Shown piece by piece: positions 1 to 12,900 of a DNA stretch of 64,000 bases. How positions within the stretch are numbered: position 1 is the first letter of the stretch; each line of letters starts with the position of its first letter. A program made the position numbers and the translations under genes. The stretch comes from Motacilla alba alba (Eukaryota; Chordata; Aves; Passeriformes; Motacillidae), in assembly GCF_015832195.1 (NCBI RefSeq), contig NC_052020.1, forward strand, positions 8,934,254 to 8,998,253, given 5' to 3'. The notes under the pieces were generated by a model. It was not told the DNA's origin. It did no database searches and saw only the letters and a list, made by a program, of their open reading frames with translations.

Positions 1-89
1 GGCTCTGCTCCCACCCATCGCCCTCCCCAGCCCCCCACAGGGGACAATATCCCACCCAAGCCGGTGTCCCCCTCGCTTTACCTGGACAG

Positions 90-520
90 CTACAAATCCT
101 CAGGGATCTGCGGGGACCCCCGGGCGGCCCCGGCATCCGCCGAGCTGTGTCCGCTCCCGCGGGGCAGAGGGGACCCTGCGACCCCCGGGGCCCGCCCGCC
201 CGGCGGTGGGGACCGGGCAGAGCCCCCCGCGCCGCCCGGGGGTCCCCAGCTCAGCCCCGGGATCCACGGGTGTCCCCAAGCCCGGGACGCTCCCCGGGGG
301 TCCCTGCGGCTCCGGAGGCTAGCCCCGGGATGGATCCGGGATGGATCCCGATGCCCCCCGCAGGCGGGATGCTCCCCGGCGGTGCGGGACCGGGAGCGGC
401 TCCGCTCCCTCGCCCAGCCCAGCCCGGGGCGGAGCCGCCGCTCACCCGTGCCATGAGCTGGGCGGTCTCTGCGCTCGCCAGACCCTCCCCGGGGCTTGGC
501 TCAGCCCAGCCCGACCCCCC
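90..520. promoter_or_regulatory. CpG island, possible first exon of an unassigned gene
   Basis: This stretch is very GC- and CpG-rich, unlike the sequence to its right, so it resembles a CpG-island promoter. On the minus strand an ATG at 454-452 lies in a reasonable context and is followed within a few bases by a GTGAGC-type donor (bases 446-441), which would fit a first coding exon of only about three codons of a gene running left out of the window. On the plus strand there is also an acceptor-like CCCCCCACAG at 31-40 followed by an open frame to a stop at 454-456, rich in Pro, Gly, Arg and Ala. I do not recognise either protein, and the low-complexity composition makes a chance open frame plausible. 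The CpG island is visible directly; the exon assignments are guesses. Confidence 0.35.
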
Positions 521-3234
521 CCGGCAGAGCCTGGGGACTCCGGGGGTCTCTCGCTCTGGTTTGCCTGCCAGACTCCCAGCTTTCCTGAGGAAGTTGCCAT
601 AAAAAAAAAAAAAAATTCCAACAACATTCACCCCAAACCCCTGCAAACGCACCCCAAATCCCAGCCAGGAGTGAGGAGGGACAATGCCAGACCCCGCATC
701 CCACACCAGGGACCCTCTGCTGTGTGCTTCCCCAAATCCTCCTTCCCAGGGACTCCCTGGTCCATCCCACTGCATCCCCAGCTGCTCCTTCCCAAGGACC
801 CTGATGAGTGTTTCTCTCCACGGGGTCCCATGTCCCCTCCCCTTGTCTCTCAAAGGCTGCAGAACCCCTTGGGGTCTCCGGATCACCACCCCAAAGCCAA
901 ATCCTTGGGCTCTCCCTTGTCCCAAATAGCTACCAGCTGTGTGTCCCTCCTGCCATGGGGACACCTAGGGCTGTCCAGCAAGGACTTGGCTTTGTATCTT
1001 CCTAAGGAAAACCATCAGATCCTGTCCCTCTGCAGCAGAAAGTGGAAGGAACCTTTTGGGATCTGGCCCTGAAAGCCCCTGGGACATGGCTCCATGGCTC
1101 CATGCCCACCACACCACAGCCATTGGAAAGACTGTGACTTCACACCCTCCTGTGGGATCTCCCCTTTCCCTGCCCTCGTATCCATGGCTTCAGTCACCTC
1201 ACCTTCATGCCAGGAGACTTCCAGGGCAGCAAGGAGCAATTTCAGACAGCGGGAGAAACACTTTCCTTGGACAAAATGGAATAATTGCAATTTTGTGGGG
1301 AAAAAACAGCCAGAAAAGGTGGGGCCAGAGGCCACGGAGCATCGTGACATTCCAGAGGACCTGCAATTCCCAGGAACACCCCCATCCAGCCATGGGGCAG
1401 CTCAGTGCTGGCTGCAGGCTCCCTGCTCTGCAAAGATCCAGGGAGGGCAGCACTGGGAGATGCTCCCATGATCTCCTGGTAGAAGTTCATTTTCAGGGAG
1501 AAAACGCAGCAAGTTCTGACTGTACCAAAAACTGCCTGGGTGGGAGAGCAGCCAAGGCTCCTTCCCATGAGGCTTCCTGCCTCTTCATCTGGGGACAGCT
1601 GGGAAAGAGCAGGCCATGGTCCTTCCCCACTTCCCAAAGCTCCTCTGCATCCCCAGGGACGTGGCAGGATGTCCCTCTACAGGACAGCCCAGCACCCTCC
1701 TGCACGGCACCTCAGGGCTCACCACTCCAGACTCTGGGCAAAAGTGACCCCAGATCTGTTCCAGATGGGACTGGATCAGGCTGAGGTTTGGAAATTTCCA
1801 AGCTGGGCACCTGGATCACCCAGCCTCAGACAGACACCAACTCACCTATCAAAAGCTCCTCCTTTTTGAAGCCAGCACTTACCTTTGGCCAAGCTCTCCA
1901 TGAACTCAGCGTGACCACAGGTGGCAGACCTGCTCCAAGTGAGCTGGACACTCCTGGGGGTGGAAGCAGGAGCTGGCACCTCTGCCCTCCCCCAGGGAGG
2001 ATCCCATTTTACAACCAAGGGGTTGTAAAATGGAGGAACCCCAGGGAGGGTCCCATTTAACACCAAACATAATTCCCACGAGGAATCTTGGTTTCCTTCC
2101 ACCTCCTCCCTATGAAGCTGCTTTGAGCACTGCTCCCCGATGATCACAAAAGGATTCCTGAATCCAGGCGAGTTTGCAATGAGCAGAGCCCACCTTTTTC
2201 CCTGAAAACCTGGACACATTCCTTACCCCAAGACCCAGCACCCATCCTGTGTGCTGGAGGGGACACAGCCCAAGCTCCCCCTCAGCCCCCTGGCTCTGTG
2301 TGTGAGGTGACAGGAGAGGACCCACAGGCACGCATTGTCCTAAAGGACAAACTAGCACACACAACTACATGGACAGGATCCAGACTGTCCCTGGGATCCC
2401 TTGGATGCAGACAGATGAGTCAGTGGTTGCTGTGTGAGGTCAAAGCTCCTGGATCTTTCTGGACATTCCTCACCGGTGTTGTCAGCACAGGTAAGTGGCC
2501 CTTTGGTGGGAGGGGATGCAGTGACAAGTCCCCCTGTGTCACCTGGCCACCTCCCCAGCTGGGGATTCCCAACTTCCCACTTTTCATAGGTGGAAAGCAT
2601 TTGAGACACTAAAGCTGGGAGAAATGCAGATGTTGGCTATCATTCCCATACAAGACAAAACCAGATTAAAAACCCAAAAAAACCCAGATGTGTGCTGGGC
2701 AGCACCTCTGCTGCCACTTCAGAAGTTTGGGGTTGCACTCTTGGAATTGTACCGTGGTGTTTTGTGTCATTTTCTTCTGGATAAACACTTGCCTGAAAAG
2801 CAGCCAGACTGGATTAAGCAGTGACAGGGAGATGTCAATGCCTGGGACAGCGACGCTGTCGGAGCAGAGGGTACAGAATCCATGTGGATTAGTGGAGCTC
2901 TCACATTTTGGAATAATGACCTGGGGAAACAAAGCAGCCCAGGCTTCCGATTCCCCTTCCAGGATGCTGAGTCACCAGCAGAAACACTGCCTGGCTCAGG
3001 ATGCTCCCTGGCTGTGCTGTGCCAGGGACGTGCTTGGCCTGAGCCTGCTGGTGGCCAGGGATGGGGACAGCGCAGGGATCAGCTTTCCCAGAAACCCCTC
3101 ACTCTGGAGCCATCCTGGAAGGAACAGGGCAGTGACAAAGGGAGGCAGACCCCAGAGCAAACCCCCTGAGGTGAGGACACAAACCCAGCTGAGGATAAAG
3201 AAAAGAACTCGAGACTGGTGGGACACTGCTAGTT
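521..3234. other. Intergenic sequence, no recognised gene
   Basis: No exon with recognisable protein similarity was found on either strand. The open frames here are short, overlap each other on opposite strands and show no domain. There is a short A-run near 600-614, but no repeat element I can name. This lies between the left-edge CpG island and the 3' end of PTDSS2. Confidence 0.5.
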
Positions 3235-3991
3235 TCTGCTCGTGACACGTTTTACTCCGCAGAGCGAAGGCAGGTTGACCTTTCTCACTTCACCTTCCCT
3301 TACATTTAAGAGATGACCGAGACTAAAAGAGAAATTAAAAATAAGAGCTAAGGAGAAGTTGTCAGTCTCCCCAGAGCTGGGACACACCGGCCACGTGCCG
3401 CAGGCCGCTCCAGGACGTTGGAAGTCAGAAGGATGCCCTGCGGAGGGGCTGGAACAGCAGTGCAGGGCGGTACATCCTGTGCGAGGAACGCAGCTTGGCC
3501 ACGCGTCCCCGTGTACCCGCGGTCACCTCGCCGAGCGCTCCACCCAGTCCTCCTCCACAGCTCCAGGAAGTTCCAGCAGGAAGAACAGAATTCGTTTCCC
3601 GTGCCTGGTCTCTGCACACTCCAAAACAAGTGTTCCTAATGCCCAAACGCCCCACGGAGCTCTCGGTTCCCTGGGAATGGAGCAGCAGATCCCTGCGTGC
3701 CACGCTCTGAGCCCCATCTGCACACCTGGTTCCCAGGAAGCCACACAGCACCGGTGAAGGCCCCGCCCCGTGTGCGGGGTCAGCACTGAGCTCCCTCCAC
3801 ACAGACTTTCTCTGGCCCTGCCCTGGTGACACGCGGAGAGAGGGGGGCTGTGTCAGTGCCATCCTCCCCGCGAGGATTCCCACACGCTGGAACGCTAACA
3901 AGGACAATCAGGAGTTAGGTAGGATAAGGTTGGGACTGTGCACCAGGCCCCCATCGGGCACCACGAGTTCCTGTCAGCCCCGTGTCCGCGC
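3235..3991 (-). other. PTDSS2: Probable 3' UTR of PTDSS2
   Basis: Sequence immediately downstream (leftward) of the PTDSS2 stop codon. No AATAAA was seen on the minus strand close by. The best candidate signal is the variant AGTAAA, visible on the plus strand as TTTACT at 3251-3256, which would give a 3' UTR of about 750 bases. The end is inferred and transcript data could move it. Confidence 0.3.
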
Positions 3992-6900
3992 TCAGAGCTT
4001 CCTCTCGCGGAGCTTGTTCCCGCTGGGCTCATCCAGCAGGGCTGAGTGTCCGTCCCCGTTGCTCAGGCATTTGTCCTTCTCGTGCCTGTGCTCCTGCTTC
4101 TGCCGCCGGATCTCCTTGTACCGCAGGGTGATGTCCCTGCAACACACACAGCACACTGCTCCAGCCTGCAAGGGAACCTCTCTGCACCCAGCTTCCTGGG
4201 GATAACAACTCACTGGAGCCTCTGGCTGGGCATTTCTACAACTGCTGATGGCACTGACTCACTGGCAGTTTGTGTTTCTGGCTGGTGTCCTGGCTCTTCC
4301 CACCTCTTCCAGAGCACAACAGCCAATCCCGCAGGAGCAGCCACTGCTGCCCCCTCCACACAGCACTGCGCTTCAAATAACTGTGGAATGGTTTGGGTTG
4401 AAAGGGATCCTAAAGCCCATCCCATTCCACCCCCTGCCACACCTTCCACTATCCCAGGCTGCTCCATCCAACCCGGCCTTGAACGCTTCCAGGGGTCCAG
4501 GGGCAGCCACAGCTTCTCTGGGCAGCCTGTGCCAGGCCCTCAGCACCTTTATTTTTCCCCACACCACACCTAACCCTGCTCTCCGTCAGTGCAGAGCCAT
4601 CCCCCCTTGTCCCTCCACTCCCTGACATGCAGAGCCTCTCTCCAGCTTCTTTGTTGGTCCCTTCCAAAACTGGAAGGCTGCAAATTCCCCAGGCCCTGTG
4701 CAGCTGCTTTCCATGATCCAGACAGGAAACTGCCAGGACCAGGCCCAGGGAGCTCCCTGTTTATTTCAGAACTTGCACCCACCCAGGAGAGCCGTGCTCT
4801 CTCCCCAGGCAGTCCCAGGGAGCACATTTTGAGGATGGAGGTTGAACAAATCCTCCCAAAACCCTGGCCAGCCCCACTCACCGGATGAAGAAGCGCCAGG
4901 CTGTCCAGGTGAGCACCAGGATAATCCCCAGGATCCAGCACTGGGTGATGTAGAAGGGCAGGGAGAGGGTGAGCGTGTAGGGATCGTACTTGACGACGAT
5001 CAGGAACTCCGTGGCAGTAATAGCAGCAACCAGCCAGGCCTGCTGGCCCAGCTTCTTGTGGAACTTCCTGCAGGAGAAACACAGACAAGAACATCTCATT
5101 GCTGTAAAATTGGGGATTGTGGAGAAATCTGCACAGAAAGACAGCTGGGGGAGCGATTTCATTCAGCTTTGCACAGTCCTACATGTCTAGCTCAGAGCAC
5201 ACGTGCACTAAGGCTCTGCAGGATGACACTTTCATGTTGGTGTTACTTCAGTTTCCTCTCAGAGGCTCTAAAAGCGAGAAAAGTTAAACTTCATCACCAT
5301 ACAATGCAGGGAAGTGTCCCCATTCCCAGGTAAATCCACATGAAACGATTCTATGACCAGCCTGAGACCAGCTGATGTTCAGGGTATGGCTCCAAACAGG
5401 AGCTTCTCACACACAAGGCCCAGAGCCACATTCGACACCAAAGTGCAGTTCAAGCTACACCAAACCACCCAAACACACTGGGAAAAAATATGGAATAAAT
5501 CAAATGTAGGTGAGTGCTGATGCAGAGGGGATGAGTGCATTCCTTCTTAAAAGGTATCCTGCCTGGATCAGCTCAGATGAAAGGGCTGCAGAAACTGCTC
5601 CAGGTGGTGACAGATTAAATGGGCAGAGACCAGCCCTAACCCACAGGCAGAGAGATGAAAAGAGAAGCAGCAGATCTCTCACAGGGAATTCCAGTTGCTG
5701 GGATGATGAGGGAAGCTTTGTGCTCTGCTGGGCTGCTTCCTCCTCTGCCATCCTTTCCCTGACAACAGAATCAAAGATAACCCCAACACAAGAGCTGGGC
5801 AGTCCCTAAGGCTGCCGAGGAAGAGAGCTGGTTTACTGCCCTAAAATTCAGGAAAGATGTGAAAGATTTTTCTTGTGATGAAGGAGATAAAATTCATGGC
5901 CTGGATGCAGACTCCTTGGAGGCGAGAGGAAGACTCCATCAGGAATGTGTGACTAGGTCAAATGCTACAAATGCATCAAGACACCCGGTCAGGAACGTTT
6001 CACACATCCAGTCCTCAGGAACTCGGAGGCAGCGCGTGGTGTGTGAGGGCAGGAGAAAGCCTCACCCCTCTTCTGGGGCTGTCACAATTCCAGGCACGAC
6101 ACTGTCACCATGCTCAGCCCAAGGTCCTGCAAGCAAAGCTCCAGAACTGCCTGCACATACTCAGAATGCTGAACGGGAGAAAGAACTCTTCACATTGGAA
6201 TGTTGCTGCTTTCTAGACCCAGCATTGCAGGGCTGGCTGAAGAGACCTCCTCAGTTCATCCCAGACAATCCCATCACCACCAGACAAGGCAGTGAGCCAC
6301 GTTTTTCTCAAGAAAAGGCAATGGAATATTCCAATCTTTGAGCATTAAGAGTTTCCAAAAGGAAAAGGTCAGCAAGGTTTCCCATGTGATGTAAGCCAGG
6401 AGCCTCTGGTACAGCCTGCTCTTCCCAGCAGGAATAATGCACTGACTTTTGTAAATACAACCACGGAGCTAATCACACTTCCTCTGCTCTTCCCCCTACA
6501 CCATGGGAACAATCCTGAAGGATCCTCGGCTTGAAATGATGTGCAAGTGAAGCTGGTACATGGGGGCAGATCCTCTCTGCCTGGATGGCCTGGAATGCAG
6601 GAAGGAATTACAAAACCCTCTGCAGAGAAGGGACCAGGCAAGAGCTCAGCTCTGCCCTGCTGCAGCAGCAGCCTAATGTCAGCTCTGGGGGGCATCAAGC
6701 AGAGCCAGGAACCCCAGCGTGTGGGGGCAGTCACCTCCCCCAGCAGGGAACACGGCAGGAGGTTGTGGCAGTCACGGGGATGCCCAGCTTGGGATGAGCC
6801 GCTCCGGCTCGTGGAAAGAACAGCAACAATCGGAGCCAGGGATAAGGCACTGGCCAGGGATGGCTCTCCCAAATTCCACTGTTATGCCATGTGGTTGGAC

Positions 6901-9900
6901 AGAGGGCAAAGGAGCTTTTCCAACCCCAACACAAGAAGATGAATGGTGCTAAGGAGAGGAGCTCGGCAGCGAGGCAGAGACTCTTCTTACCTGTGAGTTG
7001 GAGGCACGTCCCAAACCAGTAGGTCCAACACCAAGGGCAGGGCATCCTGCCTCTGCGGAATGTCCTGAATTCCGACTAAGCAATGTGGGCTGGCCCTTCT
7101 TCCCAGTTCTAGGAGTCAAAGCCTTGCAAGGGAAACTGATCTTCAGACCATGTTGGAACCCTAAATTCTGAACACAGACACTTTTTTGCGTTGGTCAGCG
7201 ACAGACAATGAACACCCCTGGAAGCCAGGCGGTGCCTTAGGCTGAGGATGTGGGCTCAGGCAGGTTGTGACGTTAAAAGAAAAGGTGATTTTGAGAACAA
7301 AGCTTTCTCAGCTCTCACATGGTCTGCAGAAACAAAAGCAGCGAGGACAAATATGATGCTGAGGTGGGAACGGTCTCAAGTACATGCACTGCTGTGTGTG
7401 GTGCCTCACCTGCAGCACATCCTGCTGCCGAGGGCCTCTAACCTGCAAGAGGATGCCAGGAGAGCTCCAGAGGGCCAGGGGGAAGAAAGCTCAAGGAAAG
7501 AAGTGCCTTTAAGAATCACATTTTTTAAGTCTGGGCCCTGATGTCCCCAGAGGGCACATCCAAGGACTGCAGTTCCTGGCTCCCGGTGTGGAATCGGAGC
7601 GCAGCGCTCTGCCCACGAGCCACGGGCGCTCCAGCTCATTTCCACATTCCCTTCTCCACAGAGAGATCATTTACCAGCCACTGAGGTTAACACAGTGCAC
7701 ACACAATGCCCTCAACAACAGCTGCTCTCTGACCGGGGGGAGTGAGAGCGGTACCTCCAAACCAAAGGAACACTAAGCGGATGCTTTGGGATTAGGCCTT
7801 TTTGTCCCTGACAAGCTGAACTGAACTGGTGCCCGAGATGGATGCCAGCAAGCTGGAGCAAGTTCAAAACAAAGCACGTGGAGCTCGACATGGGAAGTAC
7901 AGAGGGCTTACGGGTCGTCCATGAAGTCGTAGATCTCCCTCATGGCCACTCCTCCCACGTTGACAAAAAACACCAGGCGTAGCAGCACCAAGTAGTGTTC
8001 AGGGGGCATCCACAGCACAAACTTCAGGTAAAACGTGTTCAGCTCTGCCAATAAAAACTGGGAGGAGGGACACTGGAATTACATTTGGAAAATACCAAGG
8101 GATGGAGCCTGGAATGCCCCTCTCTCACTGAATGGCTCCCCCCATGCATTTATCAGCCCTGCTCAGTACCTTGGAGTGAACCATCAGCACCAACTCAAAA
8201 CCAACTGGGTTTTTAAGCATTTCCTCTACTTTGGAAGAGTCACTAAAAATCACAGCAAAAAGCTGGACAAGCAGTACCCTCAAATTTCAAGCAAGTTTTT
8301 GAACTTCAAACAAAGTGCCTGCACAAACACTGAGGACAAATCCCAAAAGCACAGCTTTTCCTCTCTCTGCCCTCAAAATCCAGCTGAGGGAGCCCCACCA
8401 TAACAAGAGGCACGAGCTGCACATCCTGGGGGACTGGGCTGGGCTGTTTTTTCTGTTATGCAAACTCACCCTCAAAGCCATCTTCGGAAAGTTGATTACA
8501 AATTAAGAGCAAAACGTTCTCCCCAGCAGCTGCCCTGGCAATGTGCTTAAGGGAGCAGAGAGACACCAGATTGTCACTTCAAAAGAAGTGATAACAAAGG
8601 GCATTAAGCCTTGCTGAAACCCAAGGAGTGAGCCAGAACCTGTCAGCTGAAGCTGGGATGTGCTAAAAGAAACATCATCCCACAGCCCAGTATGAATTCA
8701 CTGGGATCTCTGTTGCAGCAGCACCTAAAGCCTCATTTCTTCAGGGTGCAACCAGCAACCTTTTGGGGAAACATCTATTTTATTTATACACTTTTAGTCC
8801 TCCCACAGAGCAGGCCTGGTGTGCCACATGAGCTTGGCCAATGTGTCCTGCAGCAGGAATGAGGTGCTGGGAGTTTGTTCTGGCAAAACACAGAGTTCTG
8901 TCCTGTGCCACTGAACCTGGTTCATGCCCAGTGCCCCTGGATCACCACGAGTGTCACGGGGATGGATTTAGTTAAATTTCACAGCTGCTGGGCTGAGAAA
9001 AGTTTGAGTTGCTCAGAGCAGAGCCAAGTGACATCCCATGGATGGCACAAAGGCCAAAGTCCCCTGGCTGGCAAAGGGCCAGAAGTGGGAAAAAGGCATT
9101 TAAGCTGCCCAGTTTACCCTCCCTATCAGTGTCACGTGGGTGACAAGTTCAGTTTCACAGGCACTGGTATGAATTTCAGATGCTGCATTCCCAGCATAAA
9201 ACAATTCCACCCACTCAAGTGCTGTGTGTGCAGTGAAATGTTAAAAAAAAAAAATCGAGGAGAATGGAATGATTTAGGCAGATCTGTGCTTCAGGAGTGA
9301 GCTCAGAGGAGCCAGAGGCCTTGGATACAGCCCCTTCCAGCTGTAACGTGACCTGTAGATGCATAAAACCGAGGGATTTGAGCTACTCTCACCCACAGCC
9401 TGTGCTTTGGGGAGCAGCAACTTGCTGAGAACCCCAAGATCCCAGTTCATATTGCTCCCATTGCCAGCAACAGTGGGCAGCAAGCAAGGACAACCCTTTC
9501 TGCAGTGAACCTGTCACCAGCCCCAGAGACAGGGACACAGCTCCCTGTTCTGCAGGACTGGAAAGGGATCCCTCCTGGCCTCAGCTTCAGGAACACCCCC
9601 AGAGCTGCAGCCTGAGTCACAGAACCTGGAAGCAGGGGACAGAAGGGCCAGAGAGGTGTCCTCACCACGAAGATGATGCCACAGACGGCGAGCCACCTGC
9701 GCAGGCTGGAGGCCGGCTTCCACTCGAACTTCACCCAGCTGTAGGGGGTGAACTGGAACACGATCCTCTTCATCTTGCCTCTGGAAAAAAGCAAAACAAC
9801 CACTGCAGCCTGAAGGGAAAGCAGGCAGGAGGCATCTGCCAGTGCTTCCATTTGAGACACCAGTTCAGATATGCAAAATGCCTCCGTTTACTCCATTAAA

Positions 9901-12900
9901 ATCACAACCTAATGAGATTAGCTCTGAGCTTGTAATTTTAATTATCAATTTAAGCTTTAATATACTACACCCACTGTTGTAAGCAGTTCTGCTCAGCTCA
10001 GCAAAGACACTACAGAGCACGATGGGTCATTACTGGTACACAACTACAAGGGATTTATTAAATTTTAATTCCCAGTGTCCCAGTTCCTGTGAAGTTCTGG
10101 TTACTAGGGAATGCAAAAAGACCAAACAGATCCTTGCTGTGTGAATAGGAGAATGATGCCAGCTTGGATTCCTGCACCTCCTTAAACCATTTAATCAAAT
10201 CAGCTAATTCCCACAGGATGCTCTCACTCCCAGCCATCAGACAATGTTTGGGACACGCGGGTGGATTCCCAACAATCCCATTCACAAGGTGAATAAAACT
10301 CTCCAACAAACCTCCCTGCAGCAATAAGTCACTGGATCCTGGAGTCACCAGAACACCTGGGAATTCTTTAATCCACATTAACCCAAACAGAACAACCAAG
10401 CTCTTGAAAAAGGGCCCAACCTTTGTGCTGTGCCTGTGGAGTTCCCTCCTCCCCAACTTACTTGTAGGTTGGAATGTTCCAGAGCCCTTGCCACTTGTAG
10501 GTTTTCAAGGAAAGCCAGGACAGGGTCTTCATCCCGCAGTAAATTCCTAACCCGTTACATAAGATCACATCCATTATCCACTGGAAGGAGAAACACAGCA
10601 ATGATGCTGGGGAAGGAACACAGGAGCTTGGGAAAGGGAATCACTACAGGCACACCCCTGCGTTCCGAGGAGTGGGACAGAGTGCTAATTCCACAGGTTT
10701 TCTGAAGGATAAAAAGCTTGGCTTGATGTCTCTAATAATGCCCTGACTTTTGAAAATACAGCCATGGAGCAAACGACTCCAAGCTTGGATTTTTACCAAA
10801 ATCCATCCAAACACAGACCCAGAGCTGTGGGCCCTGACTGCAGGGAATTCTGATCCCTCTGGCACCAACTTACACCTCACAGGAAAATAAAACACAACTT
10901 TAAAAGGGCGTCCCTTTAAGCTCACACCAAGTTTTGCCTTTCTCTGGACTTCAGACTTTATTGCTTTATTGTTTTTATTTGCTTTATCAGTAAATATTTG
11001 AAAGTGTTCAGGTACAGCTTTAGATCCTCCCTGTGGTGTGAAACGAATCCAAACAAATATTTAACCATGTCCAAGTGTTTGTAAGAACACAAAATGACAG
11101 AAACTGTGACAAGCACGTCACAAACTCAACAAGGAGCAGTCACACACAGCATACAACTCAGCTCTCCTCATTTCCTAGCCCTCCCTGTAAAATCTGTATT
11201 CCCAAGTAAACCCTGATCCTGCAGTACATACGTGATCCCACCAGCATTCACTGAAGTTTGGGAGCTGGTGCTCCAGGCTGTACTCCAGGAACTCAAACAT
11301 GACGCTGATGATCATGCACATCCACCAGTCCCGAATCATCAGAGTCTGAAGGGAGAAAAAAGCCTTTTAAACAGCTGCTAAAAAACATCTACAGCTGTAG
11401 ATCTTGTATCCAGTATCCAGGAAAGGATCAGGAAGCTCAGGACAATTTCATTTTTGTGATATGATGGTCCAAATGCTCACAGGCATCTCAACTTATCACC
11501 ATTACCTGCACAAGAGACAGGAATGAGACTGAAGAAAATCATCTCCACCCCAGCCAAAACCAGCACAGGAACACAGGTTATGATAAATTCTGGTAAAATG
11601 GGATTCAGCAGGAGGGAAGTGAGTTAAATGCACGGAATTACTGGGTGCTCAACCACCACAGGCAGCATCGTTCTTACAGTGCTCAGAAAAGGCTTTTCAG
11701 AGCTTTTCATGGGCTCTAAACGACTCCAAAGCCACAATAATTTCTGATGAATGAGGCCCATTCATTCTCAATATTGCCACCCTGGTGCTTTGAGATTTGG
11801 GGGGAAAAATACAAACACAAGCCCATCTCTGTTTATTGAGACAACACACTCAACCTCCAGCTTTTAATAGAGAAATAGGTTAATATTTAACATATTTAAG
11901 AGAAAAATATGCTATGGCCCTGAGGAAATGCAGCAGCCAGTCTCCTTCCAGCTGGGCAGCCCAGCTTCTAATGCAATTCTCTTGGAAGAAAAGGATTCAA
12001 GTTTTCCAAATTGAGAATTCAGTTGACAGAACAAGCTGAAAGCCCAGGTCTCCCCACGCCTTTGGGTGCAAATTCACCTCTGGTTTTGAGGTGAACCACC
12101 CACAGAACACACCTGCACTTTTAAATGAAAATACAAACCAACAGTTCCAGCTTGTTTCAGAACAGCCAAGCTCTGACAGTTTGTTATTCGAATAGCAAAC
12201 CCAAACAAGGTCTTCAGGGGGCAAAATCTCCTGAGTCAGTCCGTCTGCTTGGGTTAAAAAAGGTAATATTTAGACCAAAGTAATCAGCAAAACACTGCTG
12301 AACGTTCTGCCAGAGACAGGCACAGCTGGGATTCCTTCTGCAGTTGCTTGATACCGACTAAAAAGTAACAAGAATTAAACCACTGCCCATTAATGGTTTA
12401 AAATCCTGATCTGAGGCCACTGGAAAAGCAGCAGCGACAACATCTGCCTTTGGGAATATCACTGTCACTGCCAGCCCCATACTCCACTCCCAAAGGTTGT
12501 TCCAGCATTTCTGTTGCTATAGGAATTAAGTTCTTTATTGATCTGACCCCAGGACAAATCCCTGTGGAGAAAGGAAGGAGCCTGCTGATGTAACAAGGCT
12601 CTGGAAAGACATGAGGTGGCCTAACATGAGCAGAAGATAGGAAAAAAAAGGAGGAAAAGGGCTTTTTACATATGTATTTTCAAATATTACAAACAGCCTG
12701 GTATGAGTGACCAAGGCCTGGCACCACAACAGCAGCAGCAGTGAGGCTTTGGGAACAGAGGAGCAGAGTTCCCAAGGTGAAAGGAGCCATTCTTACCTTC
12801 AGGTACCACCCAAAAAAGTGAGCAGGAACAAATCCATCCAGCTTGTCCTGAAAACCAAAAAGAGAGTGAAGGTCACAGCCTTTTTATTTATTTTTTTTTT

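Noticed and set aside
147..964. Overlapping long open frames on both strands near the left edge
   Set aside because: GC-rich CpG-island DNA has few stop codons; the translations are low-complexity and match no family I know.
10461..10580. PTDSS2 exon 8 ending one base later to complete the lysine codon
   Set aside because: The GT donor requires the exon to end at 10462, and the next exon begins AGGC, which restores Lys-Gly-Lys in frame.
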